From positions 3,921,001-3,985,000 of the forward strand of contig OZ025207.1 in the NCBI GenBank assembly GCA_964019055.1: a stretch of 64,000 bases of DNA. Reading direction: 5' to 3'. Under the pieces are notes generated by a model. It saw nothing but the letters and a program-made list of their open reading frames with translations. It was not told where the DNA came from and made no database searches. The stretch's first letter is position 1; every line of letters starts with the position of its first letter. Below are positions 1-11,560 of the stretch, piece after piece. The position numbers and the translations under genes were made by a program. This DNA is from Anthopleura xanthogrammica (lineage: Eukaryota > Cnidaria > Anthozoa > Actiniaria > Actiniidae).

Positions 1-94
1 AACTAGTAACTACTATCTTGATGAAAATATAATGTACACACTGGTTAAAATTTTGTTCTAAAATATAAGCTATGGTGCTATGTTGGTCAAAGAC

Positions 95-345
95 TGGCAG
101 ATGTTTCCAAACCAGGAATAAAGAACACATCAGTCCTGAACTTAAAAATATGTGCAAAAGGATCAAACATTGCCGATCATGCTTGGTCAAATAATCATTC
201 TATTGACTTTGAACATTCTAAGGTCATTGATTTGGGTAATTTTTGTGTTCGTAAGACTCTAGAATTGTAGCATACTGCTTCAATTTCCAATGCTGATAAC
301 AATTCTAACCCTTTACCAAGACAACACTCTATTCTTTTGAAGTTT
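95..345 (+). pseudogene. decayed retroelement ORF, C-terminal GIY-YIG-like tail
   Basis: Translation in two adjoining frames gives CFQTRNKEHI, then CAKGSNIADHAWSNNHSIDF and, after an in-frame TAG, a segment ending PLPRQHSILLK. This resembles the C-terminal GIY-YIG-like end of Penelope-type retroelements common in cnidarian genomes (family recalled from memory, not searched). One frameshift near position 150 and one stop show it is dead. It lies in the intron upstream of the first visible GLG1 exon. The rest of 1-571 shows nothing else recognisable. Confidence 0.55.
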
Positions 346-571
346 TCTATTTATATATTTGTAATTTTCCATCTTGTTCGTTAAAGGCTGTAGACAGACA
401 ACTGAAAGCTTATATTTTAGAAAAAAAGTTTAACCAGTGTACATTTTATCCTAGTTATGGTTCTTCTATTTTTGATAGTAACTACAAGTCATGAAAAAGG
501 TTAATTAGTATGCATTACTCAGAGTAGAAGCAGTGTTACTTATTTTTCTTCTAATTTTTATTTTTTTTCAG

Positions 572-3500
572 AAAAAAGAAATGCGGATGCCTGATATTGA
601 CTTCCAATTGGTCAAAACATGCCAGAGAGCAATCGAGGTGAAGATTTTGTTATATTCAGATATCAAATGATGAATAATCAATTAAGGAAAACCACGTCCA
701 TACCCATGGTGGTGCATGGGGTGTGTCTGCATTTTGGTACTCAATTCAATGTCCAACATTTAGACTGCAGTGGGTTAAAGTGAGGTTTTTTTGAGGTTCT
801 AAACTAAAACATGTTACGCCAATTTTCAATCTTTGGACAAAAATCAACCAGGCATTCTTTGCATGCTGAATGCCTGTTGAATGCCTGTTGAATGCCTGTT
901 GAATGCCTGTTGAATGCCTGTTGAATGCCTGTTGAATGCCTGTTGAATGCCTGTTGAATGCCTGTTGAATTTCGAAAAGTAGCAAGAAGCCCCAGCTTCA
1001 GGTTGCTAGGATGTTCCTTAACGTTCAGTGTTTAAAATTGTTTGGTTTTTTGTTTGTGTACAGCACTTCTGTTCAGATGTTGAACCAGGTGACATCTTGA
1101 AATGCTTGAAGGAGCACAAGCATGAACCAAAGATGGATCCCAAGTTAGTTATTCCTTTTTGTTATTCATTTATCCTATCCTATCCCATTCCATCCCTTCA
1201 ATTTATCCATCCATCTCAGTAGACCTTTCTCATCAATCAATTATCTTATCTATTATCCCATCCATCCATCCATCCATCCATCCATCCATCCATCCATCCA
1301 TCCATCCATCCATCCATCCATCCATCCATCCATCCATCCATCCATCCATCCATCCATCCATCCATCCATCCATCCATCCATCCATCCATCCATCCATCCA
1401 TCCATCCATCCATCCATCCATCCATCCATCCATCCATCCATCCATCCATCCATCCATCCATCCATCCATCCATCCATCCATCCATCCATCCATCCATCCA
1501 TCCATCCATCCATCCATCCATCCATCCATCCATCCATCCATCCATCCATCCATCCATCCATCCATCCATCCATCCATCCATCCATCCATCCATCCATCCA
1601 TCCATCCATCCATCCATAAATCTATCCATTTCGTCCATCCATCCATTTATCCTATCCATTCATCTATTTATTTATTTATCCATTCCATCCATCCAACCAT
1701 CCATTCACCCATCCATCCATTATCCCATCCATCCATCCATCTATTCCATCCATCCACCCATCCATTTACCCATCCATCCATCCATCCATCCCATTCCATT
1801 CATTATTCTATCCCATCCCATTAACCCTTCCCAAAACTCCATCCAGTCCTTCCCATTAGTTCATCTCATCCATTTTTGCCCATCCTCACAGGAATCATCT
1901 TGTAAATGAAATTATTTTAACTCCAGCATGATTGTTGTTGTTCAGGTGTCGTAGCATGGTCACAAAGAGACAAAAGACACAATACAAAGGTACGTGATAA
2001 ATAAATATTCTGATCTAAAAAAAAATAGCAATAGATCATTCCAAGATGGGATGGAAAGGAATTATGGGCATACAACTAAACATGAATAATCACAGCCTTT
2101 AAAATAGTCGTCGTAGCTATTCTTGGACGAGTCGTTGAATGACCTCTAACCTATTGTCTATTGCCTTTGGCTCTGACAAGCTTTTTTTGAAAGACGTATA
2201 TAACATCCAGTGCTGATTAAGTAACATGTTTTTTGATTTTGATAGATTATCAACTGGACCCTGAATTACAGGGAGCCTGTAAGAGAGACGTGAAAAAGTT
2301 CTGTAAGGATGTTAAACCTGGTGAAGGTCAGATGGTTGGTTGCCTTAGGATGCACATGGAAGTAAGTTGATATTTTTTCTTCAAGAAAATACTGCTATTT
2401 CCAGATGAACGCACCCCTCGTCGAATTTCAATGGGTCGAAAAATGTTTGAAGTCATCAAATCCCACGCCACAACACATTCTTTTTGGCACGTGAACTTGT
2501 CTGCGCGTTCAACTGGAAATAGCAGTAGTGAATACCAGGCCTCAACCATGATGATGTTTTATAGCTTAAGATATTTTGAAAAAAGGTTGTGGTAGTTTAG
2601 GTATGAAATGTCATGCGGTTAGGGGTCTATTGACAGAGAACTTTAGAAAATTTGTGAAGAACAGCATTTCTAAACTAATAATTTGTATAAAACATTTGCT
2701 AATTAGGTGGTGTAAAAAAATAGGTGCTTAAATGAATTTATTTCTTAAGGATTTTGTCATACTAAGCTAGTCTAGTCAAGATAATCTAGTTAGATAATAA
2801 TCTAGTTAGTTTTCTCCAATCACGACATCAATCTTTATTCTATATTGGCCAAATAAATTAAACATTAGAATATTAATTTGGGCATACAGTTTGGAAGGAG
2901 GAAAGCTGTAGAACTAAGAGGAAAACCCTTTTGATAAGGGACAGAACAAAACATATATTTATATTTTACAACCATCACTCCTATAATGGGCTCTTCCATG
3001 AGGTTCACTTCACACACTACCACTACATTCTATATTTACAACATACAACACTCAACTCACATGTTGATTTTTACGGAGGGAGGAAAATCAGGGACTCGAA
3101 CCCCAGTCACTCTGGTGAGAGGCAAGTGCTCTCACGGTTACGTCACCCATGGGTACCAAACTTTTGGAATTATAGTCAAACTGTGGAGTTCTGAAAAATA
3201 TAGATTTTTTTCAGGATTTGCGAGATCACTTACAGTTTGTTTCGTTTAATTTTTGTAGAAACTCTCTGAAGATTGTGAGGCTTACATCCGTTCTGTTGTG
3301 CATGAGGAAGCATTGGACTATCGTCTTGATCCTGTTCTCTCAAAAGCCTGTCATAAAGAGGTACTTGTTCCATCTCTTTGTTCTCATTCTCTTAATCTTT
3401 CTTGCATTCAATTTGTCATCTTCATTTTTTTTTCCCACTTTGGTATCTCCTGTCATTCTTTGCTAAATGGAGGTTATTTACCAGGAGGTCCAGCTAAGGG

Positions 3501-5831
3501 AAAGCTGTGCCTGAGGTCTTGAATATATGGACCAAGGCCAATGTCTATTTTCGAGGTTGAGGGCACAGTTTTCCTATCTGGACTGACACTATTATGGTTA
3601 ATAGCTTTTTTTAAAACCATAATTGTGAAATTTCTCAATTTCTCTGTAGCAGTTAAGTTTTGTATATTATTAAATGATGTTTCCCCTGACGTCACAGTCA
3701 TTAACATATAGCATGGAAAAACCTTCATAACTTCAAGACCTATCACTCAAACTGAATTTTTTTCTGGCCGGTCAATAGCTCACGTCATGTAGAATCTATA
3801 CTTAAAATATAGTCAGATGTGTCATAGGCACTTTAAAGCATGCTGTGATTGGTCAGTTCATGTATGGATTAACAAACCTGGGTTAACGAACTTTGTCTTT
3901 AGGTTGGAATGCTTTGTGATAACATTACGCCAGGCAAGGGCAAAGTAGAGGAATGCTTGAGAAATAATCTAAGGAAAATATCAAACCATAAGTGCTATGC
4001 GGTGAGTAGGGATATTCAGTTAATAGGCTTCAAATCAATTAGGTATCGGTGCTGTGATAGGCAGAGTTTGTACATCAATGTAATGATGTTGTGCAAATTT
4101 AAATGTACAAACTCCACCTATCGGAGCATCAAAGTGAAGCGCAAATACCTAATTGGTTAGTAGTAAAGAGCACAATTCACGAGTTGTCAAAAAATGTCAA
4201 AATTTAAATAAAATAAAAAATAAAAAAAACGTGTGGAAGTGTTCAAAGTACGGCACATATCACTACAAAAGATGCATATGGGAAAACATTTTGGGCACTA
4301 AAAGCATTTATCAAGTATAAAAGTGATTGTCAGATGAGGAAAAGGGTATGAAATAGCATTTAATTATCTTTATTATTAATTCAGGAGGTTATTCGAACCA
4401 TGAAGGAGGGCAAAACAGACATCTATGCCGACCCTGTTCTTCATGAAGCATGTGTTACTGATCTGACCCACTATTGTGAAGAGGTTCCCCCAGGACATGG
4501 ACGAGGTATTAACTTCATAAACACTCTGTATTGCCAGTGACCTTGCACACTTGTTTTAAGAAGCAAGTGTGGTTTGGTTGGTTAGTGTGTTGCCTGCTAA
4601 GCAAGAGGTCTATAGTTTGATCCTTAGTGACCTTGCACACTTGTTTTAAGGAGCAAGTGTGGCTTGGTTTGTTAGTGTTCTTCCTGCTAAGCAAGAGGTC
4701 TATAGTTTGATCCTCAGTGACCTCACACTTGTTTCAAGGAGCAGGTGTGGCTTGGCTAGTTAGTGTGCTGCCTGCTAAGCAAGAAATCCATAGTTTGATC
4801 CTTAGTGACCTCACACACTTGTTTCAAGGAGCAAGTGTGGCTTGGTTGGTTAGTGTGCTGCCTCTTAAGCAAGAGGTCCATAGTTTGATCCTTAGTGACC
4901 TCACACACTTGTTTTAATAAAGCACCAAATGAATAAAGAAAAAACATTTAGATACAAATTTCTAAACCTAGGAAAACGGGTTTATGTACAGGATATTCCA
5001 AGTATATCTTAGTTTGTGGAAATCTCTGGGTAGGAATAAAGAAGTCTTCTATGGTAACAGTATTCTCTCTGACTGTATATCATTGCATTAGTAGCAAAGA
5101 CCATAATTCCCATCATTTCTCTTGCAGTAATGCAGTGCCTGCTGGAAATAAAGACTAAAAAGAGATATCGACTTAGCAAGAGCTGTAATGCTATGCTTAA
5201 TACCAGAATGAGAATGTGGGGTGTCGGCAAGGTAAGAATGGATATAGTACAATTATTCTTTGACGGTACTAAGGTAATAAGATGAAAAAGTTGTGTAAAA
5301 AATATCACAACCATTTGTACTTCCAAAGATTAATGAGGGATATCAATCTACACATTATTATCTGAATTTTTCTATCACCAACATCTGCAGTAACCAACAA
5401 TCATCAGCATCATCAATTATTAGTGTAATCGTCATGATTATCAGCATTGCCATCATTACTACTATCAGCCGACTGTCAGTTTATTAACAACTGTGATCAT
5501 GCTCATTACACACCAGGTACCCAGATTTCTGGCTACTGCGTGCTAGGATTTCCTAGAGTCTGGCATTTTATCAAGCATGGGCAGTAAGAATGACAGGATT
5601 CTGGGGTTAAGAGAGAGTTACATAGGGACAGCCATTGATCAGAATGCTCTTATTTTGTTTCAGATTGCTCAGTTTGAGACTTTGAGTGATGTTGCCTTGT
5701 CCCTCTCTGCTTCACCTTCCAAAAACTACTTCTTAATGGTCATCGCTATCGCACTTGCATTAATATTCTTAGGTGGATTGGTGTTCGGACGTCTCTCGAA
5801 GAGAGTTAAAAGAGAATTAAAGGATCGGTGA
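572..5831 (+). CDS. GLG1: Golgi apparatus protein 1 (GLG1/ESL-1/MG-160), 3' part
   Basis: Nine coding exons at 572-637, 1064-1143, 1946-1989, 2246-2361, 3259-3360, 3903-4001, 4385-4505, 5128-5231 and 5664-5831, all with AG/GT borders and compatible phases, give the last 299 residues; the 5' end is off the window. GLG1 is a type I Golgi membrane glycoprotein made of cysteine-rich GLG1 repeats and is known to bind FGFs, E-selectin and TGF-beta precursors. The repeats are visible as evenly spaced Cys pairs (for example AKTC-like, VGCL, EDCEAY, SKACHKE, EECL, HKCYA). The last exon gives LAxFExLSDVAL-type sequence, one membrane span ([20 protein letters not shown]) and a short basic tail ending RELKDR, which is almost the vertebrate tail. 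The strongly conserved cytosolic tail suggests intact Golgi sorting. Introns carry microsatellites and SINEs. No frameshift or stop was found. Confidence 0.93.
865..970. repeat. 11-bp minisatellite (TGCCTGTTGAA)n
   Basis: About ten near-perfect direct copies of an 11-mer lie in the GLG1 intron between 638 and 1063. The array ends about 95 bp before the next exon. No function can be read from it. Confidence 0.93.
1256..1617. repeat. (ATCC)n microsatellite, about 360 bp uninterrupted
   Basis: A pure ATCC/TGGA tetranucleotide run occupies about 360 bp, followed to about 1800 by degenerate copies. It sits in the 0.8-kb GLG1 intron 1144-1945. The long open frames across it (HPSI repeats on +, WMDG repeats on -) are artefacts of the repeat. 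Confidence 0.97.
2930..3160 (-). mobile_element. tRNA-derived SINE, family S1, reversed
   Basis: Read on the - strand this has a pol III B-box-like GGGTTCGAGTCCC, then a body with TTTTCCTCCCTCCGTAAAAA and TGTGAGTTGAGTGTTGTATG, and a tail ATAGAATGTAGTGGTAGTGT. The same head, body and tail recur at 16073, 18295, 32878, 46430, 47050 and 62910. It lies in a GLG1 intron. Confidence 0.75.
4536..4912 (+). repeat. tandem array of four 88-90-bp tRNA-like units
   Basis: Units start at 4536, 4626, 4716 and 4804, with a partial fifth at 4894. Each has an A-box-like TGGCTTGGTTGG, a stem-loop GC-CTGCTAA-GC whose loop equals that of tRNA-Ser(GCT), and a B-box-like AGTTTGATCC, ending in TTAGTGACC. It lies in the GLG1 intron 4506-5127. 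tRNA ancestry is inferred from the boxes and loop; individual units are not foldable as good tRNAs. Confidence 0.75.
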
Positions 5832-6120
5832 TTTTTCTATGATTTTCATCAAAAGGGACCATAAACCAATGCTGTACTTTTTTGATATCGGATAAGCATT
5901 CAGCTCAAAGAACTTTGGAGAAACATCATACCTCTGACTATTAGTTCTTCGTAAACTTGAGCATTAGTCTCAACTTTACTATCTGTAACCTAGTTTTCAA
6001 ATAGCAAATATTTTGTTTTGCTTTCTCTAAAGGGATGATAAATGAAAATAACGATATTTCTTCAAAATGGACCTCATACAGCTATTCAACAGTGAGGCTA
6101 ACAAAATATAAAATAAATCA
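5832..6120 (+). other. GLG1 3' UTR with polyadenylation signal
   Basis: After the GLG1 stop an AT-rich stretch leads to AATAAA at 6112-6117, the first canonical signal in the sense strand. The true cleavage site is inferred. Confidence 0.5.
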
Positions 6121-6212
6121 CGCGTTTTCTCGATGGAATTTGTGGCATTTCTTTTGTATTTCCATGTTAGCCTCGCATTCAAGATAATTTCAAAAGGGGT
6201 CTATACACTTCC

Positions 6213-6610
6213 AAGTTATAAAATTTGAAGCACTTACAGCTAATTTACGTCATACGTGACCAGTAGATCCGAAAATTCAAAATGTAGTTTTCAAGTCTTC
6301 ATACTAACATTTCAAATCTCCGATCAACGGCTCCGATATTCCAAAAAAAATTCAGTTAAAAATTAGGTTTTGGACCCGTTATCATGAATGATTATGAAAT
6401 ATTTTCCAAAAGTGTTTACTTGCCAACCACATCGCTAAGTATCAGCACCAAAAAAATTATTTTTAAAATAAAAATATTTTGAGATGCTAGACTTTAGATC
6501 GTAGTCAGACGCCAAGATTTAGAATTTCAAACGAAGCTGCCGAGACTCAAATCGACGCATTTGACTTACTGGTCACGCGTGACGTAAATTAGCTGTAAGC
6601 TTTCAAGTAA
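6213..6610. mobile_element. MITE with about 35-bp inverted termini
   Basis: TTACAGCTAATTTACGTCAT near 6234 is matched in inverted form by ATGACGT-type sequence ending TAGCTGTAA near 6598. The arms continue through GTGACCAGTA. There is no coding capacity inside. Confidence 0.8.
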
Positions 6611-6621
6611 TTCCTTACGCC

Positions 6622-6722
6622 CAGTTTAGATGCTGAATTTGACCTGTGCCGAATCTTATGCAAATGAATTTAAACAATAAATTGGTTTTGGCCATTTGCA
6701 TTAGATTCGGCACGCTGGGCCT
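6622..6722. repeat. inverted repeat / short foldback element
   Basis: GCCCAG...TGCCGAATC and ATGCAAATG on the left are mirrored by CATTTGCAT...GATTCGGCA and CTGGGC on the right, separated by about 30 bp. A related half is visible near 40650-40700. Confidence 0.65.
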
Positions 6723-6983
6723 TATTAGTTAGTCAATTTCACATACGTAGCACTTATTCAATTATTTGTTCGTAAAAATAAAAAAAAAATTAAAATATCA
6801 TAAAAACTATAGTAATAAGATAACAAGATAAGAATTAATATAATGTTGACTTCTGCGCTAAAATTCTCATAGATTTATTAGCAGGAAATGCATCATTGAT
6901 ATCAGTGATTCTGAAGATCGATTACATAAGGACTTGATCGCACCACAAGTGTCACGATTTTGGGTTGGTAAGCATGTTGACTA

Positions 6984-7120
6984 ATAGACCCTTGCAGCAC
7001 GTCGTAATGCAGCTCAATTTGGAGGACAAAACAATATGTTTCCAATTCTCAGGAGATTGAAATTATTTTGTTTTGTCCTCCAAATTGAGCTGCTTTGACA
7101 TCACATGAAAGGGATCTATT
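6984..7120. mobile_element. hairpin MITE, family M1, copy 1
   Basis: Ends are ATAGACCC and GGGATCTAT. The arms contain GCAGCTCAATTTGGAGGACA and its reverse complement around a short loop. Other copies are at 10342-10462, 14831-14963 and 49426-49528. Confidence 0.85.
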
Positions 7121-7230
7121 TATTTAATTTTAATATAGCACAAATATTTTTAATGCACCAATAATGCACCCCAGAATCGGCATAGCTGTAGGACCGGTAT
7201 CATATACAGGACATATGTATGACTGTAAGT

Positions 7231-7520
7231 TATGATTCACAGTACAGAGAGATACAGATGTAAGTCAATTGCCGTATTTCACTATGACGTCACATCAAAA
7301 CAATCTATTGTTTTAACGCTAAGGATCATGGTCACCAGAGGGGGCAAAATAGGAGGAAAGAAAATAAAATCACAAAATTTGGGTTATGATATACTGGAAG
7401 GTGAGAGAAGCTAAATATTACACTGAATATCCCGAACGAAAGAAGATTTAGCCTAAATTTCTATTATTCTTGTCCATGTAAACAAGCTGTGATGTCATAG
7501 TGAAATAGGGCCATTCTGTA
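7231..7520. mobile_element. MITE with TATTTCACTATGACGTCACA arms
   Basis: CGTATTTCACTATGACGTCA at about 7273 and its inverted match TGATGTCATAGTGAAATAGG near 7490 define the arms. The AT-rich interior has no protein-coding signal. Confidence 0.7.
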
Positions 7521-7947
7521 CTGCAACCTTGCCATACGTCATGACCTTGCAGGGCAGGGGGGAGTGGATTGACCAGAGGGGTTGATTGGGTGGCTAGCTA
7601 CCCTAGCTAGAGAATTCTGGTATAATTATATATAATTCTAATGCTTTCAGAAAAAAGGTTAAAATGCTAAGTTATAACTAGATATATTACTGTAGATTGT
7701 ATTGTCACTTTAACATCTTCATGATCAGCCTTCTTAAAAATATTAACAGGTGGAAACATCATGTATGGTGCATTGTTTTGTTCATCACTGTAAATGTATC
7801 TGGTTAACACATCTCTGTACCATACATGAAGTACCATCCTATGGACTAAAGACTTGTGATAAAGTTCGAATATTAGCATATCAAATGTGGTAATTAGTTT
7901 TATGAATGTCTAGGTAGAAATTAATGGTGTAATCTAGTGTTACAGAG

Positions 7948-8313
7948 CTTCTTAAAGATGCACTTGGATGAAAATGGATGAAAATTGGGAATGACTTGAA
8001 ACTTGGTTAAACTTATCTATATGGCCCCAATAGTAGCCAAGCAACATATTTTCTTCACAGCCAAAAGGTGGCGGATAAAAATTATCAATAATTTTAGCAT
8101 CTAAATTGTGAGTAAATGACGTCATTTACTCAACCCTATTGTTCTTTTAGTTTTTAAACCAAAATTTCTCAATTTCAAGTGGCTCCCAAGCGAAAATGTT
8201 TGCCAATCTGGTTTTCATAATAATTTATAATTGAGTCATATTATCCTCAAATACTTGAATTATTCGGACTTTCAAAAATTTGAGTGTTTTCGTCCAAGTG
8301 CCTCTTTAATAGC
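7948..8313. mobile_element. piggyBac-type MITE with TTAA target duplication
   Basis: Both ends abut TTAA. The termini are AGATGCACTTGGATGAAAA on the left and, reverse-complemented, AGAGGCACTTGGACGAAAA on the right: 17 of 19 match. Length is about 358 bp without an ORF. TTAA duplication is the signature of piggyBac-superfamily insertion. Confidence 0.82.
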
Positions 8314-8556
8314 ACATGCGTAGTGACAAGGTAGGTTTTGGTTGATGTCAATCAAGGCACACAACCTTAGATCTTTGTGTTTTTCAATGATGACTTTGAA
8401 ACACTTTCATTTATTTCCACCAAAATCTTCCTTTGTAGTTATGGCAATGATTCCAAACGTGTTATTGAGAATCACTGTACTTATGTAGGATGTCAACCAA
8501 AGTTTTCATTGCTCATTGACATCATACAATTTAAGTTTTCAACAGTAATAATTATT

Positions 8557-8739
8557 ACAGTGCGATCAAAAAACTGTGGGCACCTATAAATATTCCAGGA
8601 ATGTTCTATTGTTCGTTGGCCAATCAGAAATGACTCCTTAACCACAAGATGATGGAAAGATAACAATAACGCTTCTGATTGATTAAGAAACATTCTTAAA
8701 ATATTTCTAGGTGCCCACGGTTTTTAGATTCGCACTGTA
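8557..8739. mobile_element. Tc1/mariner-like MITE, family M4, copy 1
   Basis: The element of about 179 bp begins CAGTGCGATCAAAAAACTGT and ends with the inverted form ACGGTTTTTAGATTCGCACTG. It is flanked by TA on both sides, as expected for Tc1/mariner insertion. The terminal region GGGCACCTA also occurs in the element at 44738-45212. Confidence 0.82.
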
Positions 8740-9079
8740 ACACTATATACATGGAGTATTTTTGGAAGTTTCTATTAATTTTCATGAAGAAAGTATTGTG
8801 ATCAGTATGATATGATATGAACGATTTTGATTTCGGAATAAAAATTTATTCATGTGGGTGGTGCTTAAAATGTAAACTTCTAGTTATCATAATCTAATTT
8901 ATTCTTCAATTAGGATCAAACAAATTTTAGTTTATAATTATACACTAACTAGTAGCACACTAATAGCATGCACAGCAGTAGGAACTTGTAGCCAATTACT
9001 CGCACTGCATGCACTAGTAAAACACATACACCTAGGAATATGTGCATTAACATTGGACACACATATCCACTAGAATAGA

Positions 9080-9225
9080 CCATTTTCAAGATGTGCGAGC
9101 ACTTGTCGCAGGCCCAGGCATGAAAAGGAGGCATTTTCTAACAAGATCACTTGAGCTAATGACACTGCCCGAAAATGCCTCAAGATCATGTCTGGGCCTG
9201 CGTCCACTGCAGTGCTCACACTACG
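9080..9225. repeat. foldback with GCAGGCCCAGGCATGA arms
   Basis: GCAGGCCCAGGCATGA near 9110 and TCATGTCTGGGCCTGC near 9187 are inverted copies. Weaker pairing of GTGCGAGCACT with AGTGCTCACAC extends the arms outward. Confidence 0.7.
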
Positions 9226-9491
9226 CACATTAGTATGGCATTGCCTCTAGGTTACCATAGAACTCATTGATGGCACTCATTTGATTTAAATCATTAACAT
9301 CGTAACAGCAATAATATTGATGGCACAGAAATAAATTAACTGTGAAAGCCTTTGTAGATGAAATATGTGTTCAAATAAATATAAATGAGCCAAAAAGCTG
9401 AAAATGTTCTGTGTTGTAAGGGTCTGTCCTGTTCTGTCACTGTTCTGCTCTGTAAAAAATAGTTTCTGTTCTGTTCCATTCAGTGGCACAA

Positions 9492-9725
9492 GGGCCGATT
9501 TACATGGTACAATGAAGGTACAACTGTCACATACAATCTGCTTATGCCACAGTTACGACATGAATTGCATTGTGTAAATCAACACTACAACTTGCTCACG
9601 ACTGAAGTGTATGACGAAAAAGTTGTAGGGTTGATTTACATGAAACAATTCGTGTTGTTTACAAGCGTGGCGTAAGTAGATTACATACAACAGTCGTAGG
9701 CAAAAGTTGTACCATATAAATCACA
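9492..9725. repeat. foldback with GATTTACATGGTACAA arms
   Basis: GATTTACATGGTACAA on the left is mirrored by TTGTACCATATAAATC on the right. The interior repeats TTGTAC, ACAACT and GATTTACAT in both orientations. Confidence 0.65.
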
Positions 9726-9814
9726 TTAACCTCACAGTGATTGCTAATAATTCTTAGAGTTTCATAATTTATTTTAATTCTCATACAATAGCCTACTTTT
9801 GATATTCTGGTTGA

Positions 9815-9925
9815 GTGATCACACACAAAGCAATTCAAGGCGAGGCTCCAGGGAAACAAAAGAATTATTAGGATTACTCTGTTGTTTCCCCGGAGCCTCA
9901 TCTTGAATTGCTTTGTGCGTGATCA
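9815..9925. repeat. hairpin with GAGGCTCC arms
   Basis: TGATCACACACAAAGCAATT followed by CGAGGCTCC and GGAAACAA is mirrored by TTGTTTCC, GGAGCCTC and AATTGCTTTGTG..GATCA. Arms are about 45 bp and the loop about 20 bp. The element at 11945-12085 is a looser relative. Confidence 0.8.
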
Positions 9926-10156
9926 TGGGCTATTCACATCATAGTTATATTACTACATTATATTGTACATATATATTAATTATACACAGATCATTCCCAG
10001 TCACAACAAAGTGTGGATCTTGTTCAATGCAATCAAGGTAGTAGACATCTCATATAGTCATGTGCCCTTGTAAACGGTAAGTATTCAAGAGCATCTTCAA
10101 CGCTTGGACTGGTTTTGATAGAGATGTGCCGCTGAGATCCACAAACCCTGGCCCTA

Positions 10157-10307
10157 TAGAGGCTTTGCACCATCAAGTGAGGAGGCACAACAATAGTCTT
10201 TTCCCCCTGCGAAACTGAATTATTTCTTATTTAAGTCAGATTAGACCAGATTCAATTGTTCCTGCCTCCTGTCATGGCTGCCATCATGTGATGGTGCAAA
10301 GCCTCTA
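10157..10307. mobile_element. MITE family M3, copy 1 (TAGAGGCTTTGCACCATCA)
   Basis: The ends TAGAGGCTTTGCACCATCA and TGATGGTGCAAAGCCTCTA are perfect inverted copies. A second copy lies at 42428-42595 inside the SLC10A7-like gene. Confidence 0.87.
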
Positions 10308-10341
10308 ATAAGAAAATCTTGAAATGAACTATTATTTACTA

Positions 10342-10462
10342 AGACCCCTTGTGGCACATCGGAATGCAGCTCAATTTGGAGGAGAAAACAATAGGTTCCA
10401 ATCCTAAGGAATTCTTTTGTTTTGTCCAAATTGAGCTGCTTTGATGTCACGAAAGGGGTCTA
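10342..10462. mobile_element. hairpin MITE, family M1, copy 2
   Basis: AGACCCCTT...AGGGGTCT ends and CAGCTCAATTTGGAGG arms identify it as the family at 6984-7120. Confidence 0.85.
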
Positions 10463-10554
10463 TTGAAGATATTTCTGAGGGGAAACACTTTGATTGCTTT
10501 TCATTAAAACCTGCAGTATGTTGGTGATGATCCTGCATATAATTGCAAGGCATT

Positions 10555-10725
10555 TTTGATCAGCAGTTCATTTGTCAGGCCAGAGGAATATTTGACCTGT
10601 TAAACCCAAGTGTGGCTGGTCAAATGTCCAGAGAATGGGAATCATTTACCAGTCAAGTGGTTATTTTTACTGGACATTTGTCCGATAACCGATGCTTATT
10701 GGTAGCCTTGTAATTGTAATCTAAG
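10555..10725. mobile_element. fragment of GGCCAG foldback family M5
   Basis: This segment matches, in inverted orientation, about 44860-45010 (shared words: GTCAGGCCAGAGGAA, CCAGTCAAGTGGTTATTTTT, GGACATTTGTCCGAT). It is dense in ACCAGTCAA/TTGACTGGT-type words. Confidence 0.7.
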
Positions 10726-11343
10726 TGTAACTAGCACAAGCGGTGTAGATCAAGTGCCCTTGAGGTTGTTTCAGGGGATCTTTGATTTACTAAAGAATCC
10801 ACTGTAGTGTGAAAATACGAGAAGAAAAACATGCCATTGTCATACCTACAACATTAACGTTCATGTCTAAAAACATACAAACATTCCTTAGCGGCGTTAT
10901 ATACTGGCTGCTCAGAGCACTCTGGGAACTGTTGGGTACTCCAGAAGCAAGAGAAATACTCATCTTCCCTTCAGGCTCCCAAGTTTGCTTCTGTTGTGCT
11001 CTAAAGCTACCAGAAATCCATGTTTATATTACAGTAAAGGGACAGGCGCACTCGTGCTATATTGCTTTCAACCTTACTATACCATAAAAGCAGGTAGCTA
11101 TCTTGTGTTTATACGCCCCTTTCAAAAAAGGTTGTTGCCGCTGAAAGCAACAAGCAACTACACAAGATGGCAAAGAACATCTGTATTTTACTCCTTATTT
11201 ATTATTTAGACGCAATTATTTCAGTCGTTTTGTAATGGTAGGCTGCAACTGTTTGGATTCTTTAAGTGTTGTCCTGGACCTTCAGCTAATTAAAGCATCT
11301 TTTGCAGGTGGTCTTGGCTTCTGCTGCGACAACCTTTATTGAA

Positions 11344-11345
<2 letters not shown>

Positions 11346-11377
<32 letters not shown>
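11346..11377. repeat. (TA)n dinucleotide run
   Basis: About 16 TA repeats lie about 180 bp 3' of the SYS1 stop. The rest of 10726-11560 holds no recognisable gene. Confidence 0.9.
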
Positions 11378-11380
<3 letters not shown>

Positions 11381-11560
11381 ATCCCCTCTTGGGCAATTCA
11401 ATGAAGAGTCTTCTCTATGCTATTTGTCAGTCCAAAAGGCAGATTCACAGCCTCATAATAAAAGCCACAAATCACACACTGTCTTTGCGAACACAAGCTA
11501 GAAGTAGTGTCAGCATGGCAGATTTTGTTAGCTCTTTTTAATGCATTTAATAAATTCATC

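Noticed and set aside
1159..1824. Long open frames (HPSI and WMDG repeats) over the ATCC run
   Set aside because: Open only because the tetranucleotide repeat has no stop in these frames; lies in a GLG1 intron.
3474..3746. 90-codon - strand frame in GLG1 intron
   Set aside because: No family resemblance, no splice-site support, antisense to an intron.
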